A DNA stretch of 64,000 bases, taken from Calycina herbarum. Lineage: Eukaryota > Ascomycota > Leotiomycetes > Helotiales > Pezizellaceae. Of this stretch, positions 45,911 to 56,395 are shown one piece after another (position 1 is the stretch's first letter; every line of letters begins with the position of its first letter). The stretch lies in NCBI GenBank assembly GCA_001414485.1, contig LLEY01000042.1:186001-250000 (forward strand), written 5' to 3'. The notes under the pieces were generated by a model. It made no database searches. It was given only the letters and a program-made list of their open reading frames with translations, and was not told the origin of the DNA. The translations under genes were made by a program, and so were the position numbers.

Positions 45911-48757
45911 TTACAGCGCCTTGATGTTCCGAAAGAAAGGATTGGCCAACAACTTCTCATCCCCCTTCACCAAATCCCTCATCAGCCCAACTTTCTCCTC
46001 TTTACTCAAATCCTTGCCCTCACACTCTGTCTTCCACTTCACAAGTACCTCCTTCAACAGAGCACTCCCCTCCTCCACATCCTCCTTCTCATACTTAACA
46101 GCAGTTCCCTCATGTTTACTCGTGAAATCCTCCAACTCATCTGCTTTCCTCTTGGCCATATTAACAACCTTCTCAGGAAACCTCACCAATTCGGCAACAT
46201 GAATACCAAAACTCTGATCACAAATCCCATCTTCAACCTTATACAACAACGTAACCTCTCGCTTCGCCTTTCCATTATCATCAATATGCGCCACAACATG
46301 TAAATTCTTAACTTGAGGGTATTGATCAACAAGTGCAGTAAGTTCATGAAAATGAGTAGCGAACATGGATTGACAACCAATTTCTTTGATGATATGTTCT
46401 GAGATGGCCCACGCGAGTCCAAAACCATCGTATGTACTGGTTCCACGACCGAGTTCGTCGATGATGATTAGGGATTCGGAGGTTGCGGATTTGAGGATGT
46501 TGGCTGTTTCAAGCATTTCGGCCATGAAGGTTGAGACGCCTTTGAGTTGGGAGTCGCTTGCTCCGACTCGGGCGAGGATGCAATCATAGATTGTGAGCTC
46601 AGCTTCTGAACAAGGGACGAAGCAGCCGATTTGTGCCATAAGAGCTATCACTCCTATCTGTCTGATGTACGTGCTCTTCCCGCCCATATTCGGTCCTGTT
46701 ATGATCAAGAACTCGGAAGATCCTCTCTCCAGGGTAACATCGTTCGTGATGAACTGAATATCATCTTGCATTTCCATGCAAGGATGTCTGGCTTCCTTCA
46801 AAATTGTATTTCCTTTCCCTCGAGGATGTATCTTTGGTCTAACATAAGACGTAGGAGCATGGACAGAGCAATGCGCAAAGCTCACAATGACATCGAGATG
46901 AGCGAGGACGCCAGCCAATTGCTCGAGAACCGGACAATACGAAGCAGCGACACCGACGACTTCATTGACCAGACTGCTTTGAGTACGATTGTAATTCTCT
47001 GACAACTGATCGAATTCTCTTCGATAGCTTGCAAGCTTGTTCGTCGTGAAGAATACACCATTCTTTTGGGTTGAGACTTCCTGGTACTTGCCCTTATTTC
47101 TGATGCAACCAGCTTCGGTTCTCGTAAGACGGAAGCACCAGCCATGAGTTTTGTGGTTCTCGAGGAATAGTTTCTTGTCAACTTCTTGATCGAGATCTGC
47201 GGCTACGCTTTTGTGTTCTGTCACCATATCTTTCTTTAGGCGGTCTAGTTTCTTTCGGATAGTTCGCAAGCTGTCGTCAAACTCGGGTTTGATGATATAT
47301 TCGTGGTTGTCCATCGCAGCTAAATCCACAGTTGTTTCAACCATTTCTACCAACTTCGCGAGACTGTCCGAGTATTCCCTGATCTTGATAGTATAAGCTT
47401 CGTCTAATGGCCCCTGGTATTGTTCATCAATCACGCCCTCAAGGGTTCCAATAAAACCAGGCAATCTAATGACGACCTGATAGGCTTTGACAACATCCTC
47501 CAAGTTTGCCATCTTCTTTTGAAACCTCTTGGCGAGTCGATACAAATCTGGTATTGATCGTAAATGCTCCTCTTGCATGGTCTGTCGCAATTCGGTGTCT
47601 TCCACAAAGGCTTCGACTAATTGTTGCCTCTTTTCGATTTCTTTCCTGCTCATCAAAGGTTGCTTCAACCACTGTGCCATCAATCGACTACCAATAGGTG
47701 TTTTGCAATGATTCAAGAGTCCATAAAGTGACATGGTCTTGGCTCCATCTCTTGGTCCAGGCATAAGATTGAGTGCTTTGAGAGCTGAAGCATCGAGCTT
47801 CATAAATTGTGAAAGGTCGTGTTGATAAAGTTGGTATTGCCCAAAATTTGTGTTATCGTGCAAAACACCCAGGTATTTAATCAAAGCCGCAGCTGAGCCC
47901 ATTGCTAGCTTCAAGTCCGTCTGTGGCAGAGTTCCGGCAGCCTTCTCGTCCTTCAAAAGCCTTGCCAAGTCTTGATCGATATCTCTTGTGCCAAAGTCGC
48001 TTGAAGCCCGTTCGGAAATAGCTATGCCGCATGAATCGATAATCGTCTTTAGTTTGGCCAATTCCACATCTTTGTCCGTCCTATCGACCTGTACTAAACA
48101 TTCCTTGACGCCCAGTTGAATGAGGAGAGATTCGAAATTTGAGTATAAGTCGTTGTCCAGAAATTCCGCGACGCCCAATTCCCGTACGCTCGCATCTGCA
48201 AAGCACACTCCGACATTTCTTGCTTCCGAAGCCTTCGCAGTGACCTTGACGGCAAGTATAATTGGTGCTCCATCAAATTGGCCTCCCAATTCCTCCTCGA
48301 TATCTTGTAAATTTCCAGGCGATGCTTGTTTTGTAACCTTCCAGTTCATTCGACCATTACTCTCCCACACTTCTATTCGTTTGCCTAATCGGAACAGGGC
48401 TTCTCGTAGGAAATTTCGAAAGACCGTGATGGACATGGTAACTGATGGCAGACCCGAGGAGTCATTTTTGCCGAGTTGTCGTAGAACGGATGTGGTTTTG
48501 TAGACCTGGTTTGAATTAGATATGAAAGGCTGAGGATATTTCCAATACGTACTGTCCGGGCAATAAAAGACGCATCATCATCATGAGCGGTGTACCAATC
48601 TCCTCGGTCAAAGATTCTTATAGTATCTTTGTCTTTTGTGGGCAAGGCTTTGAAGAATTTAATGAATCCGCCTTCATCGTCAACCTTTAAAGTGTTAGAA
48701 TGTCGTTGAAGAAGTTGGATTTGGGGATATTACCTTTAATTCCGGACGTGAAGACAT
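45911..48757 (-). CDS. MSH2: DNA mismatch repair protein MSH2
   Basis: MutS homologue that pairs with MSH6 or MSH3 to bind mismatches and small loops in nuclear DNA. Three exons: 48757-48734 (MSSRPELK), about 48686-48553, and about 48506-45911, total about 916 residues, normal for fungal MSH2. Domains in order: mismatch-binding MutS I (residues 1-130), II, lever III (GPRDGAKTMSLYGLLNHCKT), clamp IV, and ATPase V. The Walker A TGPNMGGKSTYIRQIG is near residue 654. The D-loop/Walker B SLIIIDELGRGTSTYDGFGL is near 728, followed by the ATFHEL-type FATHFHELTAL. It ends KLLANPFFRNIKAL. It is divergent from TRM10, with two ACGCG boxes in the 251-bp gap suggesting cell-cycle control. The start is fixed by the tiny first exon; the 24-nt size is typical of the gene in filamentous fungi but was inferred from splice signals. 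Confidence 0.96.
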
Positions 48758-48856
48758 TTTTGTAGAATTGTAGAACTCTGGGCTGTTTAAAGTATTCCTA
48801 CGAGACAGAAGAATGTGCAGGACTTTGATATTGACTTCTTTCAAAAACCACTTTAA

Positions 48857-48884
48857 ACGCGGGTTGGGGGTCAAGGTTGACGCG
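48857..48884. promoter_or_regulatory. Two ACGCG (MCB-like) boxes in the MSH2-TRM10 divergent promoter
   Basis: ACGCG at 48857-48861 and 48880-48884, about 100-130 bp upstream of the MSH2 start. In yeasts MBF binds ACGCGT-type boxes upstream of S-phase repair genes. Here the match is only the five-base core, so this is suggestive. Confidence 0.35.
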
Positions 48885-49008
48885 ACCGCGATTCTAGACT
48901 AGTCCCAAAACGGTACTTTCTGCCACCGCCTTTGGCTTCCCACTCCATAAAGTTCAATGTCACGAGGTGATTCACAAAATCTCCACAACTTTTCGAGTTC
49001 AGTACAAA

Positions 49009-50289
49009 ATGGAGGACATTGAAGAGCGCCCTTCCAAGATACGGAAACTCAGTTCCGCCGAGGACGTAACTGAGCCAAGTTCAATCCCTGAACCAGTTAC
49101 AACCAATACACACGCACAAATAATTACTCCAATCCCAGAAGAGTCATCACCCCACCAAGACGATGCATCCGAGGACGAACCTCAAGACAATACCGAGAAC
49201 AACGATGGAGCTGCTACAACCCAGACAGGAGATCAACCACAACTTTCGAAGAGTCAACGTAAAAAGTTAGCTAAGAAAGAAAAATGGGAAGCCGCCAAAG
49301 AGTTCCGCAAAGTCAAGCGTCGAGAAAAACATAAGGAGAAGCAAGTCAAGAAGCAACAAGCAAAAGCCGAATTGAAAGCCAAAATCGAAAGTGGAGAGAT
49401 TGAAGCCCCGCCACCAGTTGTGGTCCAGCAAAAGGGTAACCCTATTCAGCTCCCTCTTACGATCATCTTGGATTGCGATTTCAATGAACTCATGACGGAA
49501 GGAGAAATTATTTCTATGGGTGCTCAGATTACGAGATGCCATTCGGATAATAGGAAGGCCAAGTTTAAGTCTCATCTTGTTGTTAGTTCTTGGGGCGGTG
49601 CTTTGCAGAATAGGTTTGAGACTGTACTTGCGAATACTCATCTGAGTTGGAAGGGAGTTAAGTTTCTGAAAGGAGATTTTGTTGAAGCCGGCAAGGAGTT
49701 AAATGAGGTGATGAGAGGACCTGGTGGTGGAAAGTTGGCTGGAGCTTTGGCGCCAAAGGAAGACGAGGCCACTGAAGAGACCGCTGAACCGGATATCCTG
49801 ACCACCCTTGAAGATAAAATCGCAGAGCCCTCAATTGTCTACCTAAGTTCTGACTCGCCCGTTACCTTGGACCGCCTTTCACCAAACACCAGCTACATAA
49901 TCGGTGGAATCGTCGACAAGAACCGACATAAAGGACTCTGTTACAAGCGAGCCACAGAGCGAGGAATCCCAACAGCAAGATTGCCAATTGGAGAGTTCAT
50001 GGAAATGCAGAGTCGAACTGTATTGACCGTCAACCATGTTGTGGAAATCATGTTAAAATGGATGGAGACTGGCGATTGGGGAGAGGCTTTCTTAGCCGTA
50101 ATTCCAAAGCGGAAGGAGGCCAAGCTCAGGAATAAGAATAAGAATATTACGCAAGAGAAAAATGAGGGCAAGGATGACGGGAGTGAGGACGATGGTGGAT
50201 ATGAGGGAAATGTTGACATGATTGAGGAAGGAGAAAACATTGGCCAGACGGAGTCGAAAGACGATAGTAAAACACCTCTAGACCCATAA
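49009..50289 (+). CDS. TRM10: tRNA (guanine-N1-)-methyltransferase, position 9
   Basis: SPOUT-family enzyme that methylates G9 of nuclear-encoded tRNAs using S-adenosylmethionine. Single exon, 426 residues. The ATG at 49009 (MEDIEERPSKIRKL) is preferred to an upstream GTG frame. The N-terminus is acidic and disordered, then a strongly basic helix (KSQRKKLAKKEKWEAAKEFR and onward) typical of TRM10. The catalytic domain begins PLTIILDCDFNELMTEGEI, with SDNRKAKFKSHLVVSSWGG, IVYLSSDSP, GGIVDKNRHKGLCYKRA (about residues 299-315) and LPIGEF...LTVNHVVEIM, all family hallmarks. The C-terminal tail is Lys/Glu/Asp-rich. Convergent with the MIS14 gene. Confidence 0.96.
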   Translation: MEDIEERPSKIRKLSSAEDVTEPSSIPEPVTTNTHAQIITPIPEESSPHQDDASEDEPQDNTENNDGAATTQTGDQPQLSKSQRKKLAKKEKWEAAKEFRKVKRREKHKEKQVKKQQAKAELKAKIESGEIEAPPPVVVQQKGNPIQLPLTIILDCDFNELMTEGEIISMGAQITRCHSDNRKAKFKSHLVVSSWGGALQNRFETVLANTHLSWKGVKFLKGDFVEAGKELNEVMRGPGGGKLAGALAPKEDEATEETAEPDILTTLEDKIAEPSIVYLSSDSPVTLDRLSPNTSYIIGGIVDKNRHKGLCYKRATERGIPTARLPIGEFMEMQSRTVLTVNHVVEIMLKWMETGDWGEAFLAVIPKRKEAKLRNKNKNITQEKNEGKDDGSEDDGGYEGNVDMIEEGENIGQTESKDDSKTPLDP

Positions 50290-50488
50290 ACACGCTTAGT
50301 TGTGTGGACAAACTCTCCAAAAAAATAAAAATAGGACATAAACTCCCAAAACTCATTGTTGCATTCGTTGCCCCTGGTATCATAATTTTCAAATGTGACA
50401 TCCCCCAAAACGCCTTGTGCTGAACAATTGACAACCATCAATCGACCCCCAAACCCAGAATTCGTGTATACCGGTCGGTTAAATACCT

Positions 50489-51221
50489 TCACTTCCCATG
50501 CATCCCATTGACGTACTCCTCGGCCTTCCTGGCCCTCTCGCTCCTCGCGACCATCTCCGGCATCGTCTTCATCGCGCCCTCCAACCCCTTAATTCCTGCC
50601 TCCCAGTTCGCCTCTATACCCTCCTGTCTCTCCAGCCTCTCCGTTCCCAAAACATTACCCCCCACCTTCCTGTCCTCTTTCATCTTCTCCCCCATCACCC
50701 TCAGCGCCTCGTCATCTGCCTCCGTCTCCTCCTTAAACCTCTTCTTGTTCTTCTCCGTCACCACACCCGGGACCTTCCTCCGCAGCGCAGCGATTTCCTC
50801 AATAAGATCTTCCTCCTGTCTCGCATTTTCTTTGGCTTTCGAGAAGAGTTTGTGGCTGAAGGGTTCGTGTTCTTCGATTATGCCCGTGGAGGTGATATCC
50901 GTGTTGGAGAGGATTTGGTGGATGAGGGTTGGGGAGGGGGGAAGTCCGTTTATTGTTATGTTTGGGGATATGACTTGAAAGACTTGGTTGATGTACTATT
51001 TCGAGCACAAATTAGCCATAGCACATTAATAGTCCGGGGTAAGAGAAACAAACAGCATGCACATCTTCCTCTACCCTCCTCCTCATGGCATCCTCGCCTT
51101 CCCCCTCCATGGGAGGTAATGCCTGGTCTATCTTCTCATTTGCGCCGCGTCGGATGTTTGCTGCTAGGAATTGGAGATCCTCTATTGATTGTAATTCGAT
51201 TCTTCTTTGTAATTCTGCCAT
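50489..51221 (-). CDS. Kinetochore protein Mis14/NSL1-like
   Basis: Subunit of the Mis12/MIND complex linking centromeric chromatin to microtubule-binding proteins. Two exons (51221-51054, 50995-50489; 58-nt intron) give 224 residues. Family signatures: RRIELQSIEDLQFLAANIRR at the N-terminus, IDQALPP, and after the splice NITINGLPPSPT. An acidic coiled-coil region and LRRKVPGVV follow. The splice joins VEEDVHA to YINQVFQVISPN in phase 0, matching the family, but its donor is GTTTGT rather than the usual GTRNGY. The C-terminal half is a charged helix with many Glu/Lys/Met, compatible with coiled-coil assembly. The gene lies tail to tail with TRM10, 200 bp apart. Confidence 0.82.
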
Positions 51222-51511
51222 GGCTTTACGCGCCTTTTCAAGGTGTTTGGTTTCTCGTCTTCGTGGTATTTAGTTGGATTTGGGTGGGGTTGTTTATCGC
51301 GTTGTCGCTGCCAAATTTCTGGTCTCATGTTTACATACTCGGGATTCGGCAACATCCCCGCCATAACCGGATCCCGAGCCGGTCCGGCAGCCTTATTTCG
51401 TCTCTAGGTCCCTAATAATTAGGATAATTTATAGAACAATCAACCTGTATTTTTATTTGAACCAAACATCGTGCCATTGTTCAGCAAATAGTTACACAAC
51501 AACAACGCAAG

Positions 51512-51754
51512 ATGCAAAAACCTGTAATATACACACCGATCCCTCTCGACCCCCAAAAGGCTCAGATTCGACTTCTCCGTCTCCAGCCTCGTCGTGACGG
51601 AGAAGAGATAAGCTGCGGAATCGAAGTGGTTGATCTTGACGATGCGGAGACTATTGAGTACAATTCTTTGTCCTATGAATGGGGTACTGCGGACGCTACG
51701 GAATATATTCTCCTTGCTGGCTGTAAAACTATCTATTATCATCGTCTTAAGTAA
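51512..51754 (+). pseudogene. N-terminal stump of a HET-domain gene
   Basis: Open frame of 80 residues from MQKPVIYTPIPLDPQKAQIR. It carries the HET entry pattern: Y-PLDP, IRLLRLQP, a central IEVVDLDDAETIEYNSLSYE followed by WG, then ILLAGCKTI. The frame stops at LK where a HET protein should continue for hundreds of residues. Downstream the sequence is AT-rich and full of stops. Loss of the remainder by mutation or truncation is inferred. Confidence 0.68.
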
Positions 51755-52330
51755 TAGTCGTTTTTATATATAGCTTTTGTTTCTTTTGGCTTATCTTCAT
51801 ACTCTATAGGTTATTAGCGTCGATAAATGAATTATAGAGCGATTATTTTCTATATAGTTTATATAATAATACTATTCTAGACGTAACGTGTTAAGGTTAG
51901 TAATAAGTTATTCTAGCCTCTATAAGAATTCTAGTCGATAGGTATATTCTCTTAGATATTACTTGATAAAAGATATAGAAATAGTTTTCTCTGCAGCTAT
52001 CTTCTATAAAAGAGATATTTATATTATAGAATATATTACAGATATTCGATAGAGTAGAACTGCTTAATTATTAACTCGCTATATTAAATATATACTATGC
52101 CTAGTTCGAATTCGTTAGAGTCGCTAAGTATATCTTCTAGTTAATAAGAGTTATAAGACTATTGTTTTTTATAATTATCTTCTATAAGAACGACATTTAA
52201 ATTGTAGTAGATATTGAAGTTGTTCGACAAGAGGGCTATCGGAAACTCTTACTAGGTCTCGAGGGTTATAACTCGATGTAACCCTAGGAACTATTTTCAG
52301 CGAGTAAGTAGTAGAACAACCAACCCCTAA
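51755..52330. other. AT-rich island following the HET stump
   Basis: Dense in TATA/TAAT-type sequence with stops in all frames and a sharp change from the preceding coding composition. RIP-mutated remains of the HET gene or of an inserted repeat are both possible. Confidence 0.5.
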
Positions 52331-52659
52331 TATTGACCACAATGTCTGTATAACCCGTCATTCGGCTATGCGGAAGCCAGATATGCACGTTACTCGGGAG
52401 AGCGGAGTAGAAGATAATATCATCACGCTTCTTGTTGAGATATTCTGTTTTGACATTCGATGATTGCTTTGATCTATGTCTAATGGTCTAAAACCATAGC
52501 AAATCAAGAATCAAGAATCAAAGCTCTAACTCCCATCAAGTTTCTCCAAAAAGCCCACTCCGAAGGCAACAAACTCCATCTACGCATACTTCGCTTGGAT
52601 CGCATCCACTTCCCAAGACCAACCCAGCAACCCAAATAATTACTCCCACTATTCTGCAA

Positions 52660-53631
52660 TCACTTCTTCCCCTTTCCCTTCGCTTTAGTCTTGCTTCCCT
52701 TCCTATTTCTGGTTTTCGAATTCCCACTCCCATTGCCATTACCCTCTGCGCCAGTATTCGCTAAAAGCTTCTGCGGAACTCCAAAATCCTCCTCTCCAAA
52801 CTCCTTAACCAACTCCCGCAAAATCATTTGTCGTCTCGCCTCCCACCATTCCTTCTCCTCTTCCCTCTTCTTCTCAATGATTGCAAGTTTCTTGTCGAAA
52901 TCTTCCCTCTCCATGATATTGAATGCTAACGGCATAATCGTCTCTCCGAAACCTGGCTCAAAATGGTTTGCCTGTAAAACTCTGGTTAGCACAATCTCAC
53001 CTCGACAAAAGCCAAGCATTTGTAATTCTGTAGAGCAAAAAGACAAAAAAACATACGAAAGTTATAATATTCCTCATATCCACCTCAACTTCCTTCCCCG
53101 CAACCACCAACCACTCCAGCAAATCCCTACCCACGCTGCCAGCCAACGTCAACTTGATACACGCCTCAGTCTGTTGTTGGAGTTGCATTGCACGGCGCAT
53201 GCATTCGACGGCCCATCTGAGGAGTGCAGCGTTGTGGATGGATTGTATTTCTTTTCTTGAGTATTCGCTGGGATCTCTGATTTGAAGGTAGAGGACGCTA
53301 CAGTAGACTTGTCGGGGGAGGTTGTGTGGGAACCAGGAGTTGATGCGACTTGCTTTTTCTGGTTTGGATGTCAGTTCTTGGTTCTCTTCTTTTGGTTGAA
53401 GGAATGGTGAGGGTTTTCGGTTTGCATTCTCAGGAGAAAGGGGCAGCCCTCTTTGAAGATCAGAGATCGGATCAGAACTGTTTCCACTTATGGCTTACCT
53501 TCTCTCCTAACCTTCCTCAATCTCCAAATCTCATGTCCCACCAAGAACACGGCAAGACAAACCCAAGGAGCCCATGGGGATCCGATCACCTCCCACAACT
53601 TCTCCATCAAGAGAGCTGCTGCTGGATCCAT
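52660..53631 (-). CDS. SEC66: ER preprotein translocation subunit Sec66/Sec71
   Basis: Non-essential subunit of the SEC62/63 complex that feeds post-translational substrates to the ER translocon. Three exons: first MDPAAALLMEKLWEVIGSPW, with the membrane helix WAPWVCLAVFLVGHEIWRL (about residues 20-40) and a basic cytosolic flank. The second begins in a Pro/Glu stretch and holds the conserved core: WFPHNLPRQVYCSVLYLQIR, HNAALLRWAVECMRRAMQLQ, LTLAGSVGRDLLEWLVVAGK. The third begins ANHFEPGFGETIMPLAFNIM and ends in a Lys/Gly-rich tail. Introns lie at about 53490-53430 and 53054-52974; the second join (NIITF-ANHFEPG) is phase 0 and clean. The acceptor of the first intron is less certain. The start at 53631 is chosen because the longer upstream frame has no conserved content. 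Confidence 0.88.
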
Positions 53632-54073
53632 CTCTGGTATCGGAATATCAGTCTGACCTCCTGGTTCTATGCAGTGATGAAAATCCCCTCTGTGGGCGAA
53701 TCTGCAAAAGAGGTGTAGACAGGTTTCTCCGGCAAGCCCAATGGCTTTCTGGAGTCGTGATTGTGCCTCCATTTGGGGTTGAGGTTAAAAGTGAAGTCGG
53801 TGGTTGGCAAATGGTTGTGGAAATTTCGGATCTCGCTTATTTTCTAGACAAAGGTTTGCCTATTTTTTTGTGCTGGGTGAATATGCAGTTTCCATTAAGC
53901 TTGCTGGAATGAGGACAGTTTCAAGTGGATGCAAACAAGGATACATGCATATTCATGGCTCTCAGAAGACTTGCATTCATTTTGATTGTACGCTCATTCA
54001 TTCATTGATTCATATGTACCGAATTTTCCTGAAGTACATACATACATAATTGCATGACCCATAGGCCAGCCAT
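53632..54073. other. Spacer between SEC66 and BTB gene
   Basis: About 440 bp: SEC66 upstream region and the 3' flank of the BTB gene. Nothing else seen. Confidence 0.45.
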
Positions 54074-55577
54074 TCATTTTTTACACTTCTTGCTTTCTCC
54101 CAAATATTCATCGTCCATTTCTCTCTTCTGACCTTGAATTAAAGCTGTGGTCCTATAGGAGAAAAGTAAGCAGCTATCAAGAGTAGAGGGTTGGGGTTTG
54201 AGAATTAAGTTGGCTCCAAACCAACCCGACCAAAAAGAGATGCTCATACAGTGACTCTGCGTACTTGGGTGAAGCAAGATGACTTAACTCACCAAGCACC
54301 TGAATCCCAGCTTGAACCAACAGCGGCTGCTCCAGCAGTGGGGGGAGGGGGAGCATCATTCTCCTCCTCAATCTTTTCCTCCTTGATTTCCTCCTTGATC
54401 TCCTCCTCCTTAAAAGCCTTCTTGGCCTTCTGTCTCTGTCTACGTTTTCTCTTCGCAGTCTCCTTGTGGTTGTCGTTACACATGATTCCTCCCTCATGAA
54501 GATGGAATCGACAGATATCAGGAAGGTAACGAGGGTCAACCGGATCCTGGCGACTGATTGCAGTATAGTCCTTGTGGAAATCCTCAACCTCATCTTGAAA
54601 ATCCGCGAGAGCTTGTGCTGGCCAGTTGGCTGCATAGCCTTCTGCCTTCGCCTTATTACAGTAGACGAATTTCATCGCGAGCAAGACGTACTCGCGTAGG
54701 AGGGAGCCTTCCGGGGCGTTGGTATATGCGTCTTTTGCGAATTGGATAGAGGGGAGTTCCTTGCAGATTTGATGACGACTAGTAAAATAAAAAGTCAGCT
54801 TCTGAGTTTGGTAAGCAGGGTTGATGACTGAATTGGAGATGGTGCCAGAAATGAGACACGAAGGTGAGACGACTTTATCCTAGCCTCGTGTTCCTGGGAG
54901 GATAAATCCAAGAAGAGGTAGACTCACCGAATGATACAGTCCATAATCTTGTCTTTCATTCGGGGGATAAGGCACTCATCGGCGAGAACGTAAAGTCCAA
55001 TGGGATCATATGCCAACTCCTTTCCTGTACCCAAAGACTTGACGTTGCATCCGTGGTAAACGGCCATGTCAATCAATTGCTAAGCAATCAACTACTTAGC
55101 ACCTGTCCCAAGAGCGCACACAGAAACAACGCAGAGGGAGAAGGGAAGAACTTACAGCGAAGGCATCAGCATTGGCCTCTGTCAAATGAGCAATGCCTTC
55201 CCCAGCCTCCTTGAACTTTCCTTCAAACATCAACTTGAACTTTGGAATTTGCTCGCAGAGTGGCTTCTTGTGGACTCGGAACAATCTCTTCTCAGGTCCA
55301 ACATAGATGTCAACCATCTCCGTACCCAATTTACTATTCGCGGTCAGTATTTAAAAGTGAAGACGGATGGAAAGCGTTACTCCATATAACTCTCGGCAGA
55401 CGCAACGCCAGTAGCAGATGGCGACAATTCAATTGCCCACCGAACAGCTACCTTGGGCTTGTTCTTAGCATCACGTTCTGTCTTCTTCATTCCTTCTGCG
55501 CGACTCTCGGCTTGCGCTGAAACGTAAGCTGCGGTATATGGACGACGCAGACGAGAAGGGAAGTTGTAAGACGCCAT
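54074..55577 (-). CDS. BTB/POZ-domain protein
   Basis: Fungal BTB protein, probably an adaptor or scaffold. Exons from 55577 (MASYNFPSRLRRPYTAAYVS), through the BTB core (VDIYVGPEKRLFRVHKKPLC, then IPKFKLMFEGKFKEAGEGIA, HLTEANADAFA; QLIDMAVYHGC after an intron; YDPIGLYVLADECLIPRMKD), to a C-terminal helical region and a Lys/Glu-rich run (FKEEEIKEEIKEEKIEEE). The frame reaches a TGA at 54289 after SGAW. That TGA lies inside a perfect GTGAGT donor. Splicing there (intron 54292-54153, CTTAC branch and TTTTCTCCTATAG acceptor) keeps the frame and adds 25 residues ending ESKKCKK at 54074. I prefer the spliced end; intron retention would give the shorter form. The partner cannot be predicted. Confidence 0.75.
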
Positions 55578-56395
55578 TACAAAGGCAATGGACGGAAGTG
55601 GGATGGTAAGATGAAGTAGTAAGAGCCACAAGCTAGGGCGATTGAGTTGTGTGGGGCAACTCGGTATGGGTTATTGTTTGTTGGTTTCCTTTATTTGGTT
55701 CGAAGCCGTCCGCCTCCTCAATATATACATCTGTCCTCGCCTAAACACCGCACTGACGTGACCGATTAATTTCATAACGCAAAAGGTGAATAAATACTTC
55801 GGCGAGTTGCGGAAATTACGGGTTGTTGGCTTAGATAAAACCTGGCGTTAGACTCGATGGAGTATCTTGAGTACGAGCCTTGAGTTTTATATTCGTCAAA
55901 AGTTGCCCTAACTTGCAATAACGGGCTCGTGGTTGCCACTCGCACACTGCAACTCCTGGCTGAAGGTTTTCTAGTACAATTACCAAGGACAATTGGAATG
56001 GTAATGACTTGAGAAATTTGTACCAAAGAAACCTAGGTAGACAAGTACGAACCTAAAGTATGTACTGCCGCTCTTGATGCCTGGGCATTGCGACTGGGCT
56101 GGGAAAATTGTCACGTTAACAAAACATAGGGAATCCAAATTTTTAGGCTCGCTCTTTTGGTATGCCGGAGTAAATAAAACCCCAAGATTCTTTTTGTTGG
56201 CCGACATGATTCATATCGGCGTGACTCGAAGCTGGGTTCTCAAGCCAAGTAACTCACTCAACTGGAAAAATGGTGAATGAACTCGCTCGCTAATCATTCT
56301 TTTTTCTACAAACGTTGAGCCTGTTCATACAGATGCACATGGCAGTCTTCTGCTCAATTCATCATCGTCCTGTTGACCCTTACAACTTTCCAAAA
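55578..56395. other. Spacer between BTB gene and SEC31
   Basis: About 820 bp: promoter of the BTB gene and the 3' flank of SEC31. No gene supported. Confidence 0.45.
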
